Assembly: GCF_004348825.1 (NCBI RefSeq)
Contig: NZ_SMJU01000005.1
Coordinates: forward strand, 345,747-409,746
Source of the DNA: Arundinibacter roseus
GTDB lineage: Bacteria > Bacteroidota > Bacteroidia > Cytophagales > Spirosomataceae
DNA length: 64,000 nt
Reading direction: 5' to 3'
This document shows positions 44,577-53,248 of this stretch, piece by piece (within the stretch, counting starts at the first letter, position 1; the number at the start of each line of letters is the position of its first letter). A program made the translations under genes and the position numbers. The notes under the pieces are model-generated. The model was not told the origin of the DNA. It was given only the letters and a program-made list of their open reading frames with translations, and ran no database searches.

Positions 44577-44612
44577 GTGAAAAATGTTTATTATCTTAGA
44601 GAGATTTTTCAC
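44577..44612. promoter_or_regulatory. Inverted repeat around the promoter of the antitoxin gene
   Basis: GTGAAAAAT at 44577-44585 and ATTTTTCAC at 44604-44612 are 9-base inverted repeats separated by 18 bases. They end 8 bases before the antitoxin ATG and flank an AT-rich core. Such a site is well placed for autoregulation by the antitoxin or the toxin-antitoxin complex, which is inference. Confidence 0.5.
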
Positions 44613-44620
44613 CAGAAGCT

Positions 44621-45037
44621 ATGTCGATGAATCAAATACAGCCGAATAAAGACCTCAGCACAACGCCATATTTTGGAGTAGTGAGTCAGGCCCGGCAAGG
44701 GGTGTCAAGAACGCTGGCTGACGAGGTGGCAGCGCTTGTAGGGCTTACCGATAAGGAAATGGCTTATATTTTGAGCATGACTCCCCGCAACCTGCACTAT
44801 ATAAAAGAAGATCAGCGCTTTGGCACAACGGCTTCGGAGCGGCTACTGCTTCTGAAGAATGTACTTTTGCACGCGTTGGATACCTTTAACCAAAAGCCAG
44901 CCGTGGTACTTCAATGGCTCAGAAATCCTATCCGGGAATTAAATGATCAATCGCCCATTCAACTCATGGATACGGTTACGGGGTTTGGCCTGGTAGATGA
45001 TGTTCTCGGTCGCCTCGATCATGGTATCCCTGCTTAG
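44621..45037 (+). CDS. Xre/MbcA/ParS-type antitoxin
   Basis: The 138-residue protein has an Xre-like helix-turn-helix region (VALVGLTDKEMAYILSMTPR around 37-56) and a C-terminal DUF2384 domain (NQKPAVVLQWLRNPIRELND, then PIQLMDTVTGFGLVDDVLGR). Antitoxins of this type bind the RES-domain toxin and repress their own operon. The toxin gene begins 9 bases after its stop, and an inverted repeat is found in its promoter. The gene pair lies between two copies of the same terminator. Confidence 0.93.
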   Translation: MSMNQIQPNKDLSTTPYFGVVSQARQGVSRTLADEVAALVGLTDKEMAYILSMTPRNLHYIKEDQRFGTTASERLLLLKNVLLHALDTFNQKPAVVLQWLRNPIRELNDQSPIQLMDTVTGFGLVDDVLGRLDHGIPA

Positions 45038-45046
45038 TACTGCGTT

Positions 45047-45508
45047 ATGATTGTGTATCGCATTATTCGGGAAAAATTCAGGCATGAGGCTCTTTCGTCC
45101 GTGGGCAGTCGCCTGTATGGTGGCAGATGGAATCCCAAAGGGACGGCAGTGCTTTACACAACCTCAACCCCTGAATTGGGTCTTGTCGAAACCCTTGCGC
45201 ACGCTCCTGATGTACGCTACGAAGATTTGCCCCGCTACTGGCTTTCTCAAATTGAAATTCCGGACAACCTGCGTTCATATACGGTGGAAGATATGCCGGA
45301 ATACTGGCAGGACAAAACCTACGACCGAACCCAGCAGTGGCTGCATGACTGGCTGGAAAACCCAGACGTACTGGCCGTTGGCGTACCTTCTGTTATAGTA
45401 CCTTTCTCCCAAAATATCATGATTCATCCCGCGCATCCCAGGTTTGCTGAGGTACGACTTCTCAGTCAACAACCTCTCCTGATTGATGAAAGGCTTTGGC
45501 GAAATTAG
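45047..45508 (+). CDS. RES-domain toxin (NAD-degrading)
   Basis: The 153-residue protein has the RES residues that name the family: Arg27 in GGRWNP, Glu48 in LGLVETLAH and Ser115 in VGVPSVIVP. RES toxins degrade NAD+ (as phosphorylase or glycohydrolase) and stop growth until the antitoxin is restored. It follows the Xre-type antitoxin with a 9-base gap, the usual antitoxin-first order of this class. The second terminator copy begins 91 bases after its stop. Confidence 0.93.
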   Translation: MIVYRIIREKFRHEALSSVGSRLYGGRWNPKGTAVLYTTSTPELGLVETLAHAPDVRYEDLPRYWLSQIEIPDNLRSYTVEDMPEYWQDKTYDRTQQWLHDWLENPDVLAVGVPSVIVPFSQNIMIHPAHPRFAEVRLLSQQPLLIDERLWRN

Positions 45509-45599
45509 CTCTTTGAATAAGTCATTTTATATAACTGATAGAAGTTATCTTTTGGCGGGTATTTTATGTAAATATTTGATTAATAGCAAGTTGAAAATA

Positions 45600-45660
45600 T
45601 TACACCCAATACTAATAAAGGTTGAGCAGGGGAAATGTAATCCTTGCTCAACCTTTATTT
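45600..45660. repeat. Second copy of the duplicated 61-base terminator
   Basis: This copy has the perfect form of the hairpin (15 Watson-Crick pairs plus an inner G-T and two G-C). It works on both strands, serving the RES toxin gene and the convergent GNAT gene, whose stop is at 45679. The distance between matching points of the two copies is 1214 bases. Confidence 0.92.
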
Positions 45661-45678
45661 AAAATTTTCTCTAAAATC

Positions 45679-46218
45679 TCACTCTTCAAGTACTTTCTGC
45701 ATCACCACAAATTCCAGTTCCTGCCGGGGTTTTCCAAAGTTTATATCCTCTTTCGGAAAAGGACGACGCTCTTCCGTGAGCACATATCCCCGCCGTTCAT
45801 ACCATGCGATGAGCTCGGTACGGAGTGAAATTACGGTCATTTCCACCACCCGGCAACCCGCCTGTCGGGCATACGTTTCGGCATCTGCGAGCAATACTTT
45901 CCCTACGCCCTGCCCCTGCGCATCCGGTGAAACCGTGAGCATACCCAAATACATGAGATCGCTTTTTTTATGAAGATACACCGAGCCCATCAAGGCTTGG
46001 GTCACTTCGTGACGATGTAGTAAAATAGCCGTACCGGGCTGCGCCACCATCTGAGCGAGCAGCTCCTCAGTCGTACGAATTCCGTCAAACAAATCGGCTT
46101 CGTTAGTCCAGCCTTTGCGAGCGCTATCTCCCCGATAAGCGCTGTTTACCAGAAGGTTGATTTCAGGCAAATCTTTTTCAGTTGCTATTTCTTTTAGAAA
46201 TTGATTGGGAAGAAACAT
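45679..46218 (-). CDS. GNAT family N-acetyltransferase
   Basis: The 179-residue protein has the GNAT acetyl-CoA-binding pattern V-SPDAQGQGVGKVLL (about 95-111) after a beta-strand motif MYLGMLTV, and ends in the usual C-terminal strand region with YERRGYVLTEERRPFP. It transfers an acetyl group to an unknown small molecule or protein. There is no signal peptide. It is convergent to the toxin-antitoxin pair and uses the second terminator copy. The PlsC gene ends... starts upstream on the same strand, 25 bases away, suggesting a two-gene transcript. Confidence 0.88.
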   Translation of the reverse strand: MFLPNQFLKEIATEKDLPEINLLVNSAYRGDSARKGWTNEADLFDGIRTTEELLAQMVAQPGTAILLHRHEVTQALMGSVYLHKKSDLMYLGMLTVSPDAQGQGVGKVLLADAETYARQAGCRVVEMTVISLRTELIAWYERRGYVLTEERRPFPKEDINFGKPRQELEFVVMQKVLEE

Positions 46219-46243
46219 GACTATTTATAAATTAAAAGAGACC

Positions 46244-46969
46244 TCATTTATTCAGCTCCCCCTGCACTACCTGCCGCCATTTCTCCATCAGGTCAGGCAC
46301 ATCTGCCTGCGTGAGCCCAACGGTCGGAATTGGCGCATGCACCACGGCCCGAATAACGCCGGGCCGCAGCCGCAAAGGACTCCGGTCGGGCAAAAGTACG
46401 TGATTGGTTTGCAGGCTGACGGGCAAAAGCGGTACCTGCTGCTGAATGGCCATCACGAATGCGCCTTTTTGGAGAGGCAGATGAATCTGAGGAGCATTTT
46501 TAGTAATAATACCTCCCTCCGGAAAAATCATCACACTTCGACCTGAGGCCAACGTTCGGATCGACTTGCTGAGCGAGTAAGCCCGGCTGTTACCCTTTTC
46601 GCGGTCGACCTGAATGTGTAATTTCCTGAACATATAGCCAAACAACGGTACTTTTTTAACGGCATGTTTGCCCACAAAAGCAAAGTAATTGTCCACCACA
46701 ACACCCATTGTGGCAATATCGAGATACGAAAAATGATTGGCACATATTACGAACGTTTCCCGGCGAGCGGGTTTGAAACGATATTCTACCCGAACGGGCA
46801 TGCCGATTAACGGAAAAAATAGCCTGCCCCACACCCGATTGATTTGGTGTGCGAAGGGTTTCCAACGGTCTTTTTGTAAAAAAAGCCAGGTAAAAGGAAA
46901 CAGAATTAGAAAAAGTAAAATGAACCAGAAAGCGCACCAAAGTGTGTAGAGCAAAAGAAAGATACGCAT
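46244..46969 (-). CDS. 1-acyl-sn-glycerol-3-phosphate acyltransferase (PlsC family)
   Basis: The 241-residue protein has an N-terminal membrane segment (about 3-30) and the acyltransferase signature HxxxxD as NHFSYLD (H79, D84), followed by the substrate-binding FPEGG motif near 150. It should add the second acyl chain to lysophosphatidic acid on the inner face of the membrane. Other lysophospholipid acceptors are possible. The GNAT gene begins 25 bases downstream on the same strand, so the two may be co-transcribed; purH ends upstream with its own terminator. Confidence 0.9.
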   Translation of the reverse strand: MRIFLLLYTLWCAFWFILLFLILFPFTWLFLQKDRWKPFAHQINRVWGRLFFPLIGMPVRVEYRFKPARRETFVICANHFSYLDIATMGVVVDNYFAFVGKHAVKKVPLFGYMFRKLHIQVDREKGNSRAYSLSKSIRTLASGRSVMIFPEGGIITKNAPQIHLPLQKGAFVMAIQQQVPLLPVSLQTNHVLLPDRSPLRLRPGVIRAVVHAPIPTVGLTQADVPDLMEKWRQVVQGELNK

Positions 46970-47027
46970 GTGATTTTTGAGGAAAGGTAGGTAAACTGAG
47001 TTAGCGCTGCATGGGCTTCAAAAATAA

Positions 47028-47056
47028 GAATCTCCTCCCAATTCAGGAGGAGATTC
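47028..47056 (-). terminator. Rho-independent terminator of purH
   Basis: An 11-base perfect stem (47028-47038 with 47046-47056) and 7-base loop lie 42 bases downstream of the purH stop. In minus-strand orientation it is followed by TTATTTTTG. Confidence 0.78.
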
Positions 47057-47097
47057 CAGGAAAATGATAAAAAAGCAAGGCAATGCCTTACTTTCTG

Positions 47098-48633
47098 TTA
47101 ATGTTTAAAATGGCGAATTCCGGTAGTTACCATAGCCACGCCGTTGGCGTTGCAATAGTCGATAGACTCTTTGTCGCGGATAGAGCCGCCGGGCTGTACC
47201 ACAGCCGTAACACCCGCTTCTTTGGCGATTTCGACGCAGTCGGCGAATGGGAAAAAGGCGTCGGATGCCATAACGGCTCCGTTGAGGTCAAAGCCAAAAG
47301 CTGCCGCTTTGTCAATTGCCTGCCGAAGCGCATCCACGCGTGAGGTTTGTCCGGTTCCGCTGGCAAGCAGTTGATTTTCACGCGCCAGCACAATCGTATT
47401 TGACTTGGTATGCTTGCACACTTTCAGGGCAAATTCCAGCGATTTCAACTCGGCTTCGGTTGGCGCTTGGGTGGTAACGGTTGTCATTTGGGCCGCCGAT
47501 TCGGTTTTCAGATCTTTGTCCTGCACCAAAACTCCGTTCAGAATAGTTTTGAACATTTCGTCAGGCAAAGTCAATGGCTTCCGGCGCAGCAGAATGCGAT
47601 TTTTTTTGGATTGCAGAATTTTAATTGCTTCCTCTTCGTAGGCAGGTGCAATCAGAATTTCCATAAATAACTTATTCAATTCTTCTGCCGTAGCTACATC
47701 AACCGTTGTGTTAGTTATAACTACACCCCCAAAAGCCGAAACCGGATCGCAAGACAGTGCGTTCAGATACGCTTCCTGAGCCGTGGCAGCCGTAGCAATC
47801 CCGCAGGCGTTGGTATGCTTGATGATGGCAAAAGTTGGGCCGGATTCGGTAAATTCATCAATCAGACTTACGCAGGCATCTACGTCCACGAGATTGTTGT
47901 AGGAAAGTTCTTTGCCGTGTAATTTATCAAAAATGGCGTCAAGGTCGCCAAAAAACGTAGCCTGCTGATGTGGGTTTTCGCCGTAGCGCAATGACTGAGC
48001 GGGCAATGATTCGAACTGACGAACGCCTGATGAGTCGGACGCCGCTCCTGAAACAAACCACTGATTGATGGCCGTGTCGTAGTGCGACGAAACACCAAAG
48101 GCTTCTGCTGCGTAGCGACGGCGGTCTTCCAGGTCGGTTGCGCCATCTTTTTCGGTGAGTAAAGTCAGCGTTTGGGCATATTGCGTGCGGGAAGAAACGA
48201 TAAGCGTATCTTTAAAATTTTTGGCCGCTGCCCGAATAAGAGAAATGCCTCCGATGTCAATTTTCTCAATAATATCTTCGGCGTCAGCACCGGAAGCCAC
48301 CGTTTCCTCAAATGGATACAGGTCCACAATCACCATATCGAGGGCAGGAATCTTGAATTCTTCGGCTTGTGCCACATCGCCTTCGTGGTCGCGGCGGTAG
48401 AGAATCCCCCCAAAAACGGCGGGATGAAGGGTTTTAACCCGTCCTCCAAAGATAGAAGGATAGCCCGTCAGGTCTTCCACAGCCGTTACCGGAATTCCCA
48501 AATCTTCAATAAAAGATTGCGTTCCGCCGGTCGAATACAGCTTTACACCCTGCGCATGCAGTGCCCGCACGAGCGGTTCAAGGCCGTCCTTATAGTATAC
48601 AGAAATGAGGGCGGATTGAATTTTTTTTGACAT
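47098..48633 (-). CDS. purH: Bifunctional AICAR transformylase/IMP cyclohydrolase
   Basis: The 511-residue protein has an N-terminal IMP cyclohydrolase (MGS-like) domain ([18 protein letters not shown], and [18 protein letters not shown] near 32-49). Its C-terminal formyltransferase domain is marked by [14 protein letters not shown], the catalytic [10 protein letters not shown] and [14 protein letters not shown]. It performs the last two steps of de novo IMP synthesis in the cytoplasm. Length matches the family. A minus-strand TATCTTTG box at 48752-48759 may be its promoter and a terminator follows. Confidence 0.97.
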   Translation of the reverse strand: MSKKIQSALISVYYKDGLEPLVRALHAQGVKLYSTGGTQSFIEDLGIPVTAVEDLTGYPSIFGGRVKTLHPAVFGGILYRRDHEGDVAQAEEFKIPALDMVIVDLYPFEETVASGADAEDIIEKIDIGGISLIRAAAKNFKDTLIVSSRTQYAQTLTLLTEKDGATDLEDRRRYAAEAFGVSSHYDTAINQWFVSGAASDSSGVRQFESLPAQSLRYGENPHQQATFFGDLDAIFDKLHGKELSYNNLVDVDACVSLIDEFTESGPTFAIIKHTNACGIATAATAQEAYLNALSCDPVSAFGGVVITNTTVDVATAEELNKLFMEILIAPAYEEEAIKILQSKKNRILLRRKPLTLPDEMFKTILNGVLVQDKDLKTESAAQMTTVTTQAPTEAELKSLEFALKVCKHTKSNTIVLARENQLLASGTGQTSRVDALRQAIDKAAAFGFDLNGAVMASDAFFPFADCVEIAKEAGVTAVVQPGGSIRDKESIDYCNANGVAMVTTGIRHFKH

Positions 48634-48751
48634 CAGAATCTATTTGAGCGTTAGTAAATATATTGTGAAAAATATCTTTTTTGACGTCCTGAGCAGTTTC
48701 TTAAAATCAGGCTGTTGGTTAAAATAGAAACTGCATTTTTAAAATAAACCG

Positions 48752-48759
48752 CAAAGATA
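48752..48759 (-). promoter_or_regulatory. Candidate promoter -7 element for purH
   Basis: On the minus strand this reads TATCTTTG, matching TAnnTTTG. It lies about 120 bases upstream of the purH start, implying a long leader. No good -33 element was seen. Confidence 0.35.
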
Positions 48760-48787
48760 AGGTAAACTCAATGATTTTTCTCCGGCT

Positions 48788-50167
48788 ATGAATATCTCCC
48801 CCCGCATTTCGGAACCTCCCCACCACAAAGGTTTGCCTATCCTCGGCAGCACGTTAGGGTTTGTTCGTGATCCCCTGCGTTTTTTACTTTCGTTGCAGGA
48901 AAAGTACCCTCGTTTGGCTACTGTCAATCTTTTGGGTCGTAAGATAACCGTACTTCTGACTGCCGAAGATGCCCGTCATGTGTTGCAGGAAAATAATCGC
49001 AATTACCACAAAAGCGAAGCCTACAAAATTTTGGCTATTTTTTTAGGCAATGGACTTCTGACGAGCGAAGGTGATTTTTGGCGTCGGCAACGAAAGCTTG
49101 CTCAACCGGCATTTTATAAACAACGCCTTGCGCTGATGATCGACATGATGGGACAGGAAACTGCGCAATTGCTCACCGACTGGAAAACGCAGGATCCGGT
49201 ACGCCCGGTTAACATTAGTCAGGAAATGCTGCGGCTTACGCTCAACATCGTAACAAAGGCGCTTTTCAGTACGGATGTCGGCGACCGCGTGGCCGGAATT
49301 TCGGACGCGCTCAACGACATCTTGCATTATGCCGACCGCAGCCTGAAAAGCTTTATCAGGATTCCCCTGCGCTACCCAACGCCCGCCAATGTTCGTTTCC
49401 AACGGGCAGTTGCGCAGGTAGAATCTGTGATCTATGTCATTATTCACGAACGCCGGGCTGCACAGGCGCAAAACGAAAATCTACGCTACGATGATTTGCT
49501 GGATATGCTCATGAATACCCGCGACGAAGAAACCGGAGAAACCATGTCGGACAGTCAGCTTCGCGACGAGGTTACGACGATATTTATGGCCGGGCACGAA
49601 ACCACCGCCAATGCACTTTCGTGGGCGTTGTACGTATTGGCCCAACATCCCGAACACGCTCAAAAAATCAGAAACGAAAGTTTTCGGGTGTGGGAAAAGG
49701 GAAAGCAACCCGATTTTTCAAAAACCAGAGAACTGACCTACACGCTGCAGGTTGTGCATGAAGTGATGCGGCTGTATCCACCGGCCTGGGTTGTGGGTCG
49801 GCGTTCGTTGGGGCAGGATCAGGTGGGGACGTACGATTTTCCGGCTGATTCCTATTTCCTGATTTCGCCCTACACACTGCACCGCCGCGCGGAATATTGG
49901 CCACAACCGGATATTTTTATGCCGGAGCGATTTTCGGAGGAGCAGTCCAAAAGCCGGCCAACGTATGCCTACCTGCCGTTTGGCGGTGGGCCACGGCTCT
50001 GCATTGGCAACAATTTTGCCCTGCTCGAAATGCAGCTTGTACTGGCACTGATCCTGAGGGATTTTGACGTACAACTTTTGTCTGAAGATCAGCGAGTCAA
50101 GCCAGAACCCATGGTAACGCTCCGGCCCGAAAATGGACTTTCGTTGCGGCTTATGCCGAGAAACTAA
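48788..50167 (+). CDS. Cytochrome P450
   Basis: The 459-residue protein is a soluble bacterial P450. It has the oxygen-activating I-helix AGHETTANALSW near 265-276, the K-helix EVMRL ExxR, and the heme-binding loop FGGGPRLCIGNNFAL with proximal Cys near residue 404. The first residues carry PPHHKGLPILGSTLGF, the proline-rich hinge. The sequence resembles CYP102/fatty-acid-type heme domains but lacks a fused reductase. Substrate and redox partner are unknown. It stands alone, divergent from purH. Confidence 0.95.
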   Translation: MNISPRISEPPHHKGLPILGSTLGFVRDPLRFLLSLQEKYPRLATVNLLGRKITVLLTAEDARHVLQENNRNYHKSEAYKILAIFLGNGLLTSEGDFWRRQRKLAQPAFYKQRLALMIDMMGQETAQLLTDWKTQDPVRPVNISQEMLRLTLNIVTKALFSTDVGDRVAGISDALNDILHYADRSLKSFIRIPLRYPTPANVRFQRAVAQVESVIYVIIHERRAAQAQNENLRYDDLLDMLMNTRDEETGETMSDSQLRDEVTTIFMAGHETTANALSWALYVLAQHPEHAQKIRNESFRVWEKGKQPDFSKTRELTYTLQVVHEVMRLYPPAWVVGRRSLGQDQVGTYDFPADSYFLISPYTLHRRAEYWPQPDIFMPERFSEEQSKSRPTYAYLPFGGGPRLCIGNNFALLEMQLVLALILRDFDVQLLSEDQRVKPEPMVTLRPENGLSLRLMPRN

Positions 50168-50170
50168 TCA

Positions 50171-51196
50171 TTAAATATCCTGATGGTCAGCCCATTGACA
50201 AAGCTGTTGGGCCGTCAGACGGGCGTCGTCGTGTTCGGGAGAAAGAGTACCGGCAAGTGTTCGATCTTCCAGGCCGTGCAGGTAGGCTTTGTCGTAGTAG
50301 TTGAGGGTAATGTCGGCTACGGTTGCAAAATCGTTTTGATCCAGCGCTTCCAGAGCCGCTTTCACGTGTTGCCCGCCCAGGCGTTTGCCGATGCGGCGGG
50401 TAGCTTCCACAAGCAGAGCTTTATCGTAACAGGCATACTCGCGCACCAAACGCTCAATTCGTTGCTGTTTATCACTTTGGATCATCACGACTGGTGCTTG
50501 CTGCATTTGATTCCACAGACTTTGCGGAATGAGGCAGCGGCCTACTTTTCGGCTTTCGTCCTCAATCCATATCCGGCGGGAAGCATCCAAAACGTTCCAT
50601 TCGGCAAAAACCTCATTTTCAAATTGTTCGGTACTTGGCTGCGGCTCCTGACCAATGGCACCATAGGACGAACCCTTATGATGCGCCAGTGCTTCCAGAT
50701 CCAGAATTTGCTCTCCCTGCGCCCGGAGCTGATGCAGGATTTCGGTTTTTCCGCTGCCGGTTTTCCCACCCAAAACTACCAGTTTTTTAGGAATAGTCAG
50801 ACCTTCCAACACCTGCGTTCGGAAAGCTTTGTAGCCTCCTGACAGCGTAGAAACCTTCATTCCAGCGGTTTCGAGCAGCCAACCAAACGAACCGCTGCGC
50901 ATGCCCCCGCGCCAGCAATGCACCAGAATTTCCTGATTTTGAGCCAGTGGTTTCGACTGCCTGACAAACTGCGCCATTTTTGGTCCTACCAAATCAAGCC
51001 CCGCCAGGAAGGCTTCTTCCTGACTAACCTGCTTGTACAACGTTCCAATTTGGGCGCGTTCCTCATTGCTAAACAAAGGAATATTTACCGCACCCGGAAT
51101 ACGGCCTTGCGCAAATTCTGCCGGAGAGCGTACATCAATAACGGTAAGGTGCCGAGCCTTGGTCAAAAAATCAGCAATAGGCAGGGAAGCAGGCAT
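50171..51196 (-). CDS. mnmH: tRNA 2-selenouridine synthase
   Basis: The 341-residue protein (SelU/YbbB) has an N-terminal rhodanese domain with active-site Cys94 in LVHCWRGGMRSGS and a C-terminal P-loop domain with GGKTGSGKTE (143-152). It replaces sulfur with selenium on wobble-position 2-thiouridine of some tRNAs, through a geranylated intermediate. A selenophosphate donor (SelD) is needed; no selD is in this window. The ATG at 51196 is preferred over a TTG four codons upstream. Its stop is 3 bases after the convergent P450 gene, and pdxJ is upstream on the same strand (41 bases). Confidence 0.93.
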   Translation of the reverse strand: MPASLPIADFLTKARHLTVIDVRSPAEFAQGRIPGAVNIPLFSNEERAQIGTLYKQVSQEEAFLAGLDLVGPKMAQFVRQSKPLAQNQEILVHCWRGGMRSGSFGWLLETAGMKVSTLSGGYKAFRTQVLEGLTIPKKLVVLGGKTGSGKTEILHQLRAQGEQILDLEALAHHKGSSYGAIGQEPQPSTEQFENEVFAEWNVLDASRRIWIEDESRKVGRCLIPQSLWNQMQQAPVVMIQSDKQQRIERLVREYACYDKALLVEATRRIGKRLGGQHVKAALEALDQNDFATVADITLNYYDKAYLHGLEDRTLAGTLSPEHDDARLTAQQLCQWADHQDI

Positions 51197-51237
51197 AGAG
51201 GGGGTCAAAAATGGAGATAAATTTTATAAAAAACATG

Positions 51238-51954
51238 CTACTCCAACTCACGCAAATACATCTGAATGGTATTTTCCAATCCAAAATATAGCGCGTCAGA
51301 AATGAGAGCATGCCCAATCGAAACTTCATCAAGCCACGGAATATTTTTACGAAGAAAACGTAGATTATCCAAACTCAAATCGTGACCTGCATTTAACCCT
51401 AGCCCAACCTGTCGGGCGACTTCTGCGGCACGCACAAAAGGTTCGACAGCCTTTTCAGGATTTTCGTAGAAGTGCAGCGCGTACGGTTCTGTGTACAGTT
51501 CCACGCGGTCGGCGCCGCAGACTTTGGCCCCTTCAACCATGGCTTCATCAGCATCTACAAACACCGAAACCCGAATCCCGGCTTCCTTAAACTCCGCCAC
51601 GAGGTCGGTCAATTGCGCACGGTATGTGAGCGTATCCCAACCGGCATTGGAAGTTATGGCGTTGAGCGTGTCCGGTACAAGCGTGACCTGCGCGGGCAAA
51701 TTGGCCAGCACCAAATCCACAAATTTCCGTTCCGCCGGATTTCCTTCAATATTAAACTCCGTCGTTACTACTTTTTTCAGATCATACACATCCTGATAGC
51801 GAATATGCCGTTCGTCAGGCCGCGGATGCACCGTGATGCCCTCGGCCCCAAAGCGTTCGCAGTCGAGCGCCACTTTTACAACGTTCGGATTGTCGCCTCC
51901 GCGCGAGTTACGCAGGGTAGCTATCTTATTTATATTTACACTTAAACGGGTCAT
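51238..51954 (-). CDS. pdxJ: Pyridoxine 5'-phosphate synthase
   Basis: The 238-residue TIM-barrel protein has the conserved [17 protein letters not shown] start, [16 protein letters not shown] near residues 36-51, [26 protein letters not shown] and [15 protein letters not shown] motifs. It condenses 1-deoxyxylulose 5-phosphate with 3-amino-2-oxopropyl phosphate to make pyridoxine 5'-phosphate in the DXP-dependent vitamin B6 route. It is the first gene of a pair with mnmH. The region upstream (51955-52139) holds the divergent promoter area for yqeY. Confidence 0.97.
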   Translation of the reverse strand: MTRLSVNINKIATLRNSRGGDNPNVVKVALDCERFGAEGITVHPRPDERHIRYQDVYDLKKVVTTEFNIEGNPAERKFVDLVLANLPAQVTLVPDTLNAITSNAGWDTLTYRAQLTDLVAEFKEAGIRVSVFVDADEAMVEGAKVCGADRVELYTEPYALHFYENPEKAVEPFVRAAEVARQVGLGLNAGHDLSLDNLRFLRKNIPWLDEVSIGHALISDALYFGLENTIQMYLRELE

Positions 51955-52027
51955 GATGGATGGTTTAACAACATTCTTTTAAAAAAACGGGACGAAAACG
52001 AATGGCAAAATGGTTGCTGAGTATTTG

Positions 52028-52035
52028 TACCTTTG
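52028..52035 (+). promoter_or_regulatory. Candidate promoter -7 element for the YqeY gene
   Basis: TACCTTTG matches TAnnTTTG, and a TTG at 52013-52015 lies near the expected -33 side but too close. The predicted leader before the ATG at 52140 is about 100 bases. Confidence 0.42.
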
Positions 52036-52139
52036 TTGCAAAGTTACCTCAATCGAACGCAACAGTCCAACGATTTGTTCGGACGAAGTTTAGCAGGTTT
52101 TTCTTTCTGTACGTTTATTGCACCTATCAAAACATCAGT

Positions 52140-52595
52140 ATGTCACTTAAAAGTAAAGTTGAAGAAGGCATCAAAAATGCCATGCGGGCCAAAGATCAGG
52201 ATACACTCCGGGCGCTGCGCGCAATTAAGTCGCTCATTTTGCTGGAAGAAACCAAAAGCGGCAGCGCCGAGGGCAGCCTTTCGGCCGACGACGAACTTAA
52301 ACTTCTGACCAAAGCAGCCAAGCAACGGCGCGAGTCTGCCGAAATATATAAGGCACAGGGCCGGGAAGATTTGCTGGTAAAGGAAGAAGCCGAATTAGCC
52401 ACAATTGAGCAATTTTTACCCAAACAACTTACCGAAGAAGAAGTAAAAGCACGTCTTCAGGACATCATTGCCCGCGTAGGTGCTTCTTCGCCTGCCGACA
52501 TGGGAAAGGTCATGGGAGTAGCTACCAAAGAATTGGCCGGACAAGCCGATGGCAAGGTAGTTTCGGGTTTGGTAAAAAGTCTGCTTGCCTCCTAA
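52140..52595 (+). CDS. GatB/YqeY domain protein
   Basis: The 151-residue protein is a complete YqeY domain: SLKSKVEEGIKNAMRAKDQD at the start, LRALRAIKSLILLEETKSG, a central AAKQRRESAEIYKAQGREDL and an ending GKVVSGLVKSLLAS. It is homologous to the tail domain of the GatB amidotransferase subunit, which binds tRNA, and its independent function is unclear. The ATG at 52140 fits the domain start; the longer frame adds a basic, unlike leader. The CvpA gene follows 46 bases downstream. Confidence 0.93.
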   Translation: MSLKSKVEEGIKNAMRAKDQDTLRALRAIKSLILLEETKSGSAEGSLSADDELKLLTKAAKQRRESAEIYKAQGREDLLVKEEAELATIEQFLPKQLTEEEVKARLQDIIARVGASSPADMGKVMGVATKELAGQADGKVVSGLVKSLLAS

Positions 52596-52641
52596 AATTA
52601 AACTTAGTTTGTTAAAAATCAATACGTTACGTCCGTAAAAG

Positions 52642-53196
52642 GTGAAATTACTGGATCTGTTAATTGGTATTCCACTCCTTTGGGGCGCAGTCAATGGCTA
52701 CCGCAAAGGCCTGCTTGTCGAGATCGTCGGCATTGCTGCCTTTGTGGTAGCGATGATTGTCGGCTTTAAATTTTTGGGGCTCGGCATGGAAATTCTCGAA
52801 CCACACATTGGCCACACAATGGCCCGGCGAATTTTGCCTTACATTGGGTTTTCCGTTCTGTTTTTTCCGACCGTTTTTTTATTAAATCAATTTGGTTATT
52901 CCCTTCGCCGTTCGCTGAAATACTCGTTGTTGGGTACATTCGACAGCCTTGCCGGTGGTGCCGCCGGGCTGTTTACGTGGGTGTTTGGAGCGAGCGTTTT
53001 TTTCTGGTTACTCAATACGATGGGCGTCACGATTCCTGAACACCGAACCGAAAATACTTACCTCTACCCTTTTATCGTTCCGGTAGCGCCTACGGTCATT
53101 ACCACGGCGGTGGAATGGATGCCCGCGGGCAGTCAACTTATCCGCGACTGGAAACAGGACTATTTGTCCGATGACGATTCTACTGCCGTGAACTGA
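52642..53196 (+). CDS. CvpA family membrane protein
   Basis: The 184-residue protein has four predicted membrane helices and the family start LLDLLIGIPLLWGAVNGYRKGLL. Helices 2 and 3 lie around 24-44 and 63-88 and helix 4 near 112-128. CvpA proteins are linked to envelope stress, colicin V secretion and division-site chloride transport in other bacteria, without a firm activity. The frame opens with GTG; no ATG precedes the domain. It lies between yqeY and rlmN, with 52 bases to the latter, so the three are probably co-transcribed. Confidence 0.87.
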   Translation: MKLLDLLIGIPLLWGAVNGYRKGLLVEIVGIAAFVVAMIVGFKFLGLGMEILEPHIGHTMARRILPYIGFSVLFFPTVFLLNQFGYSLRRSLKYSLLGTFDSLAGGAAGLFTWVFGASVFFWLLNTMGVTIPEHRTENTYLYPFIVPVAPTVITTAVEWMPAGSQLIRDWKQDYLSDDDSTAVN

Positions 53197-53248
53197 ACAA
53201 GCCTTGTTTGGTGTTACCAACTCTACCTATTTCATTCAAAATTTTTCT

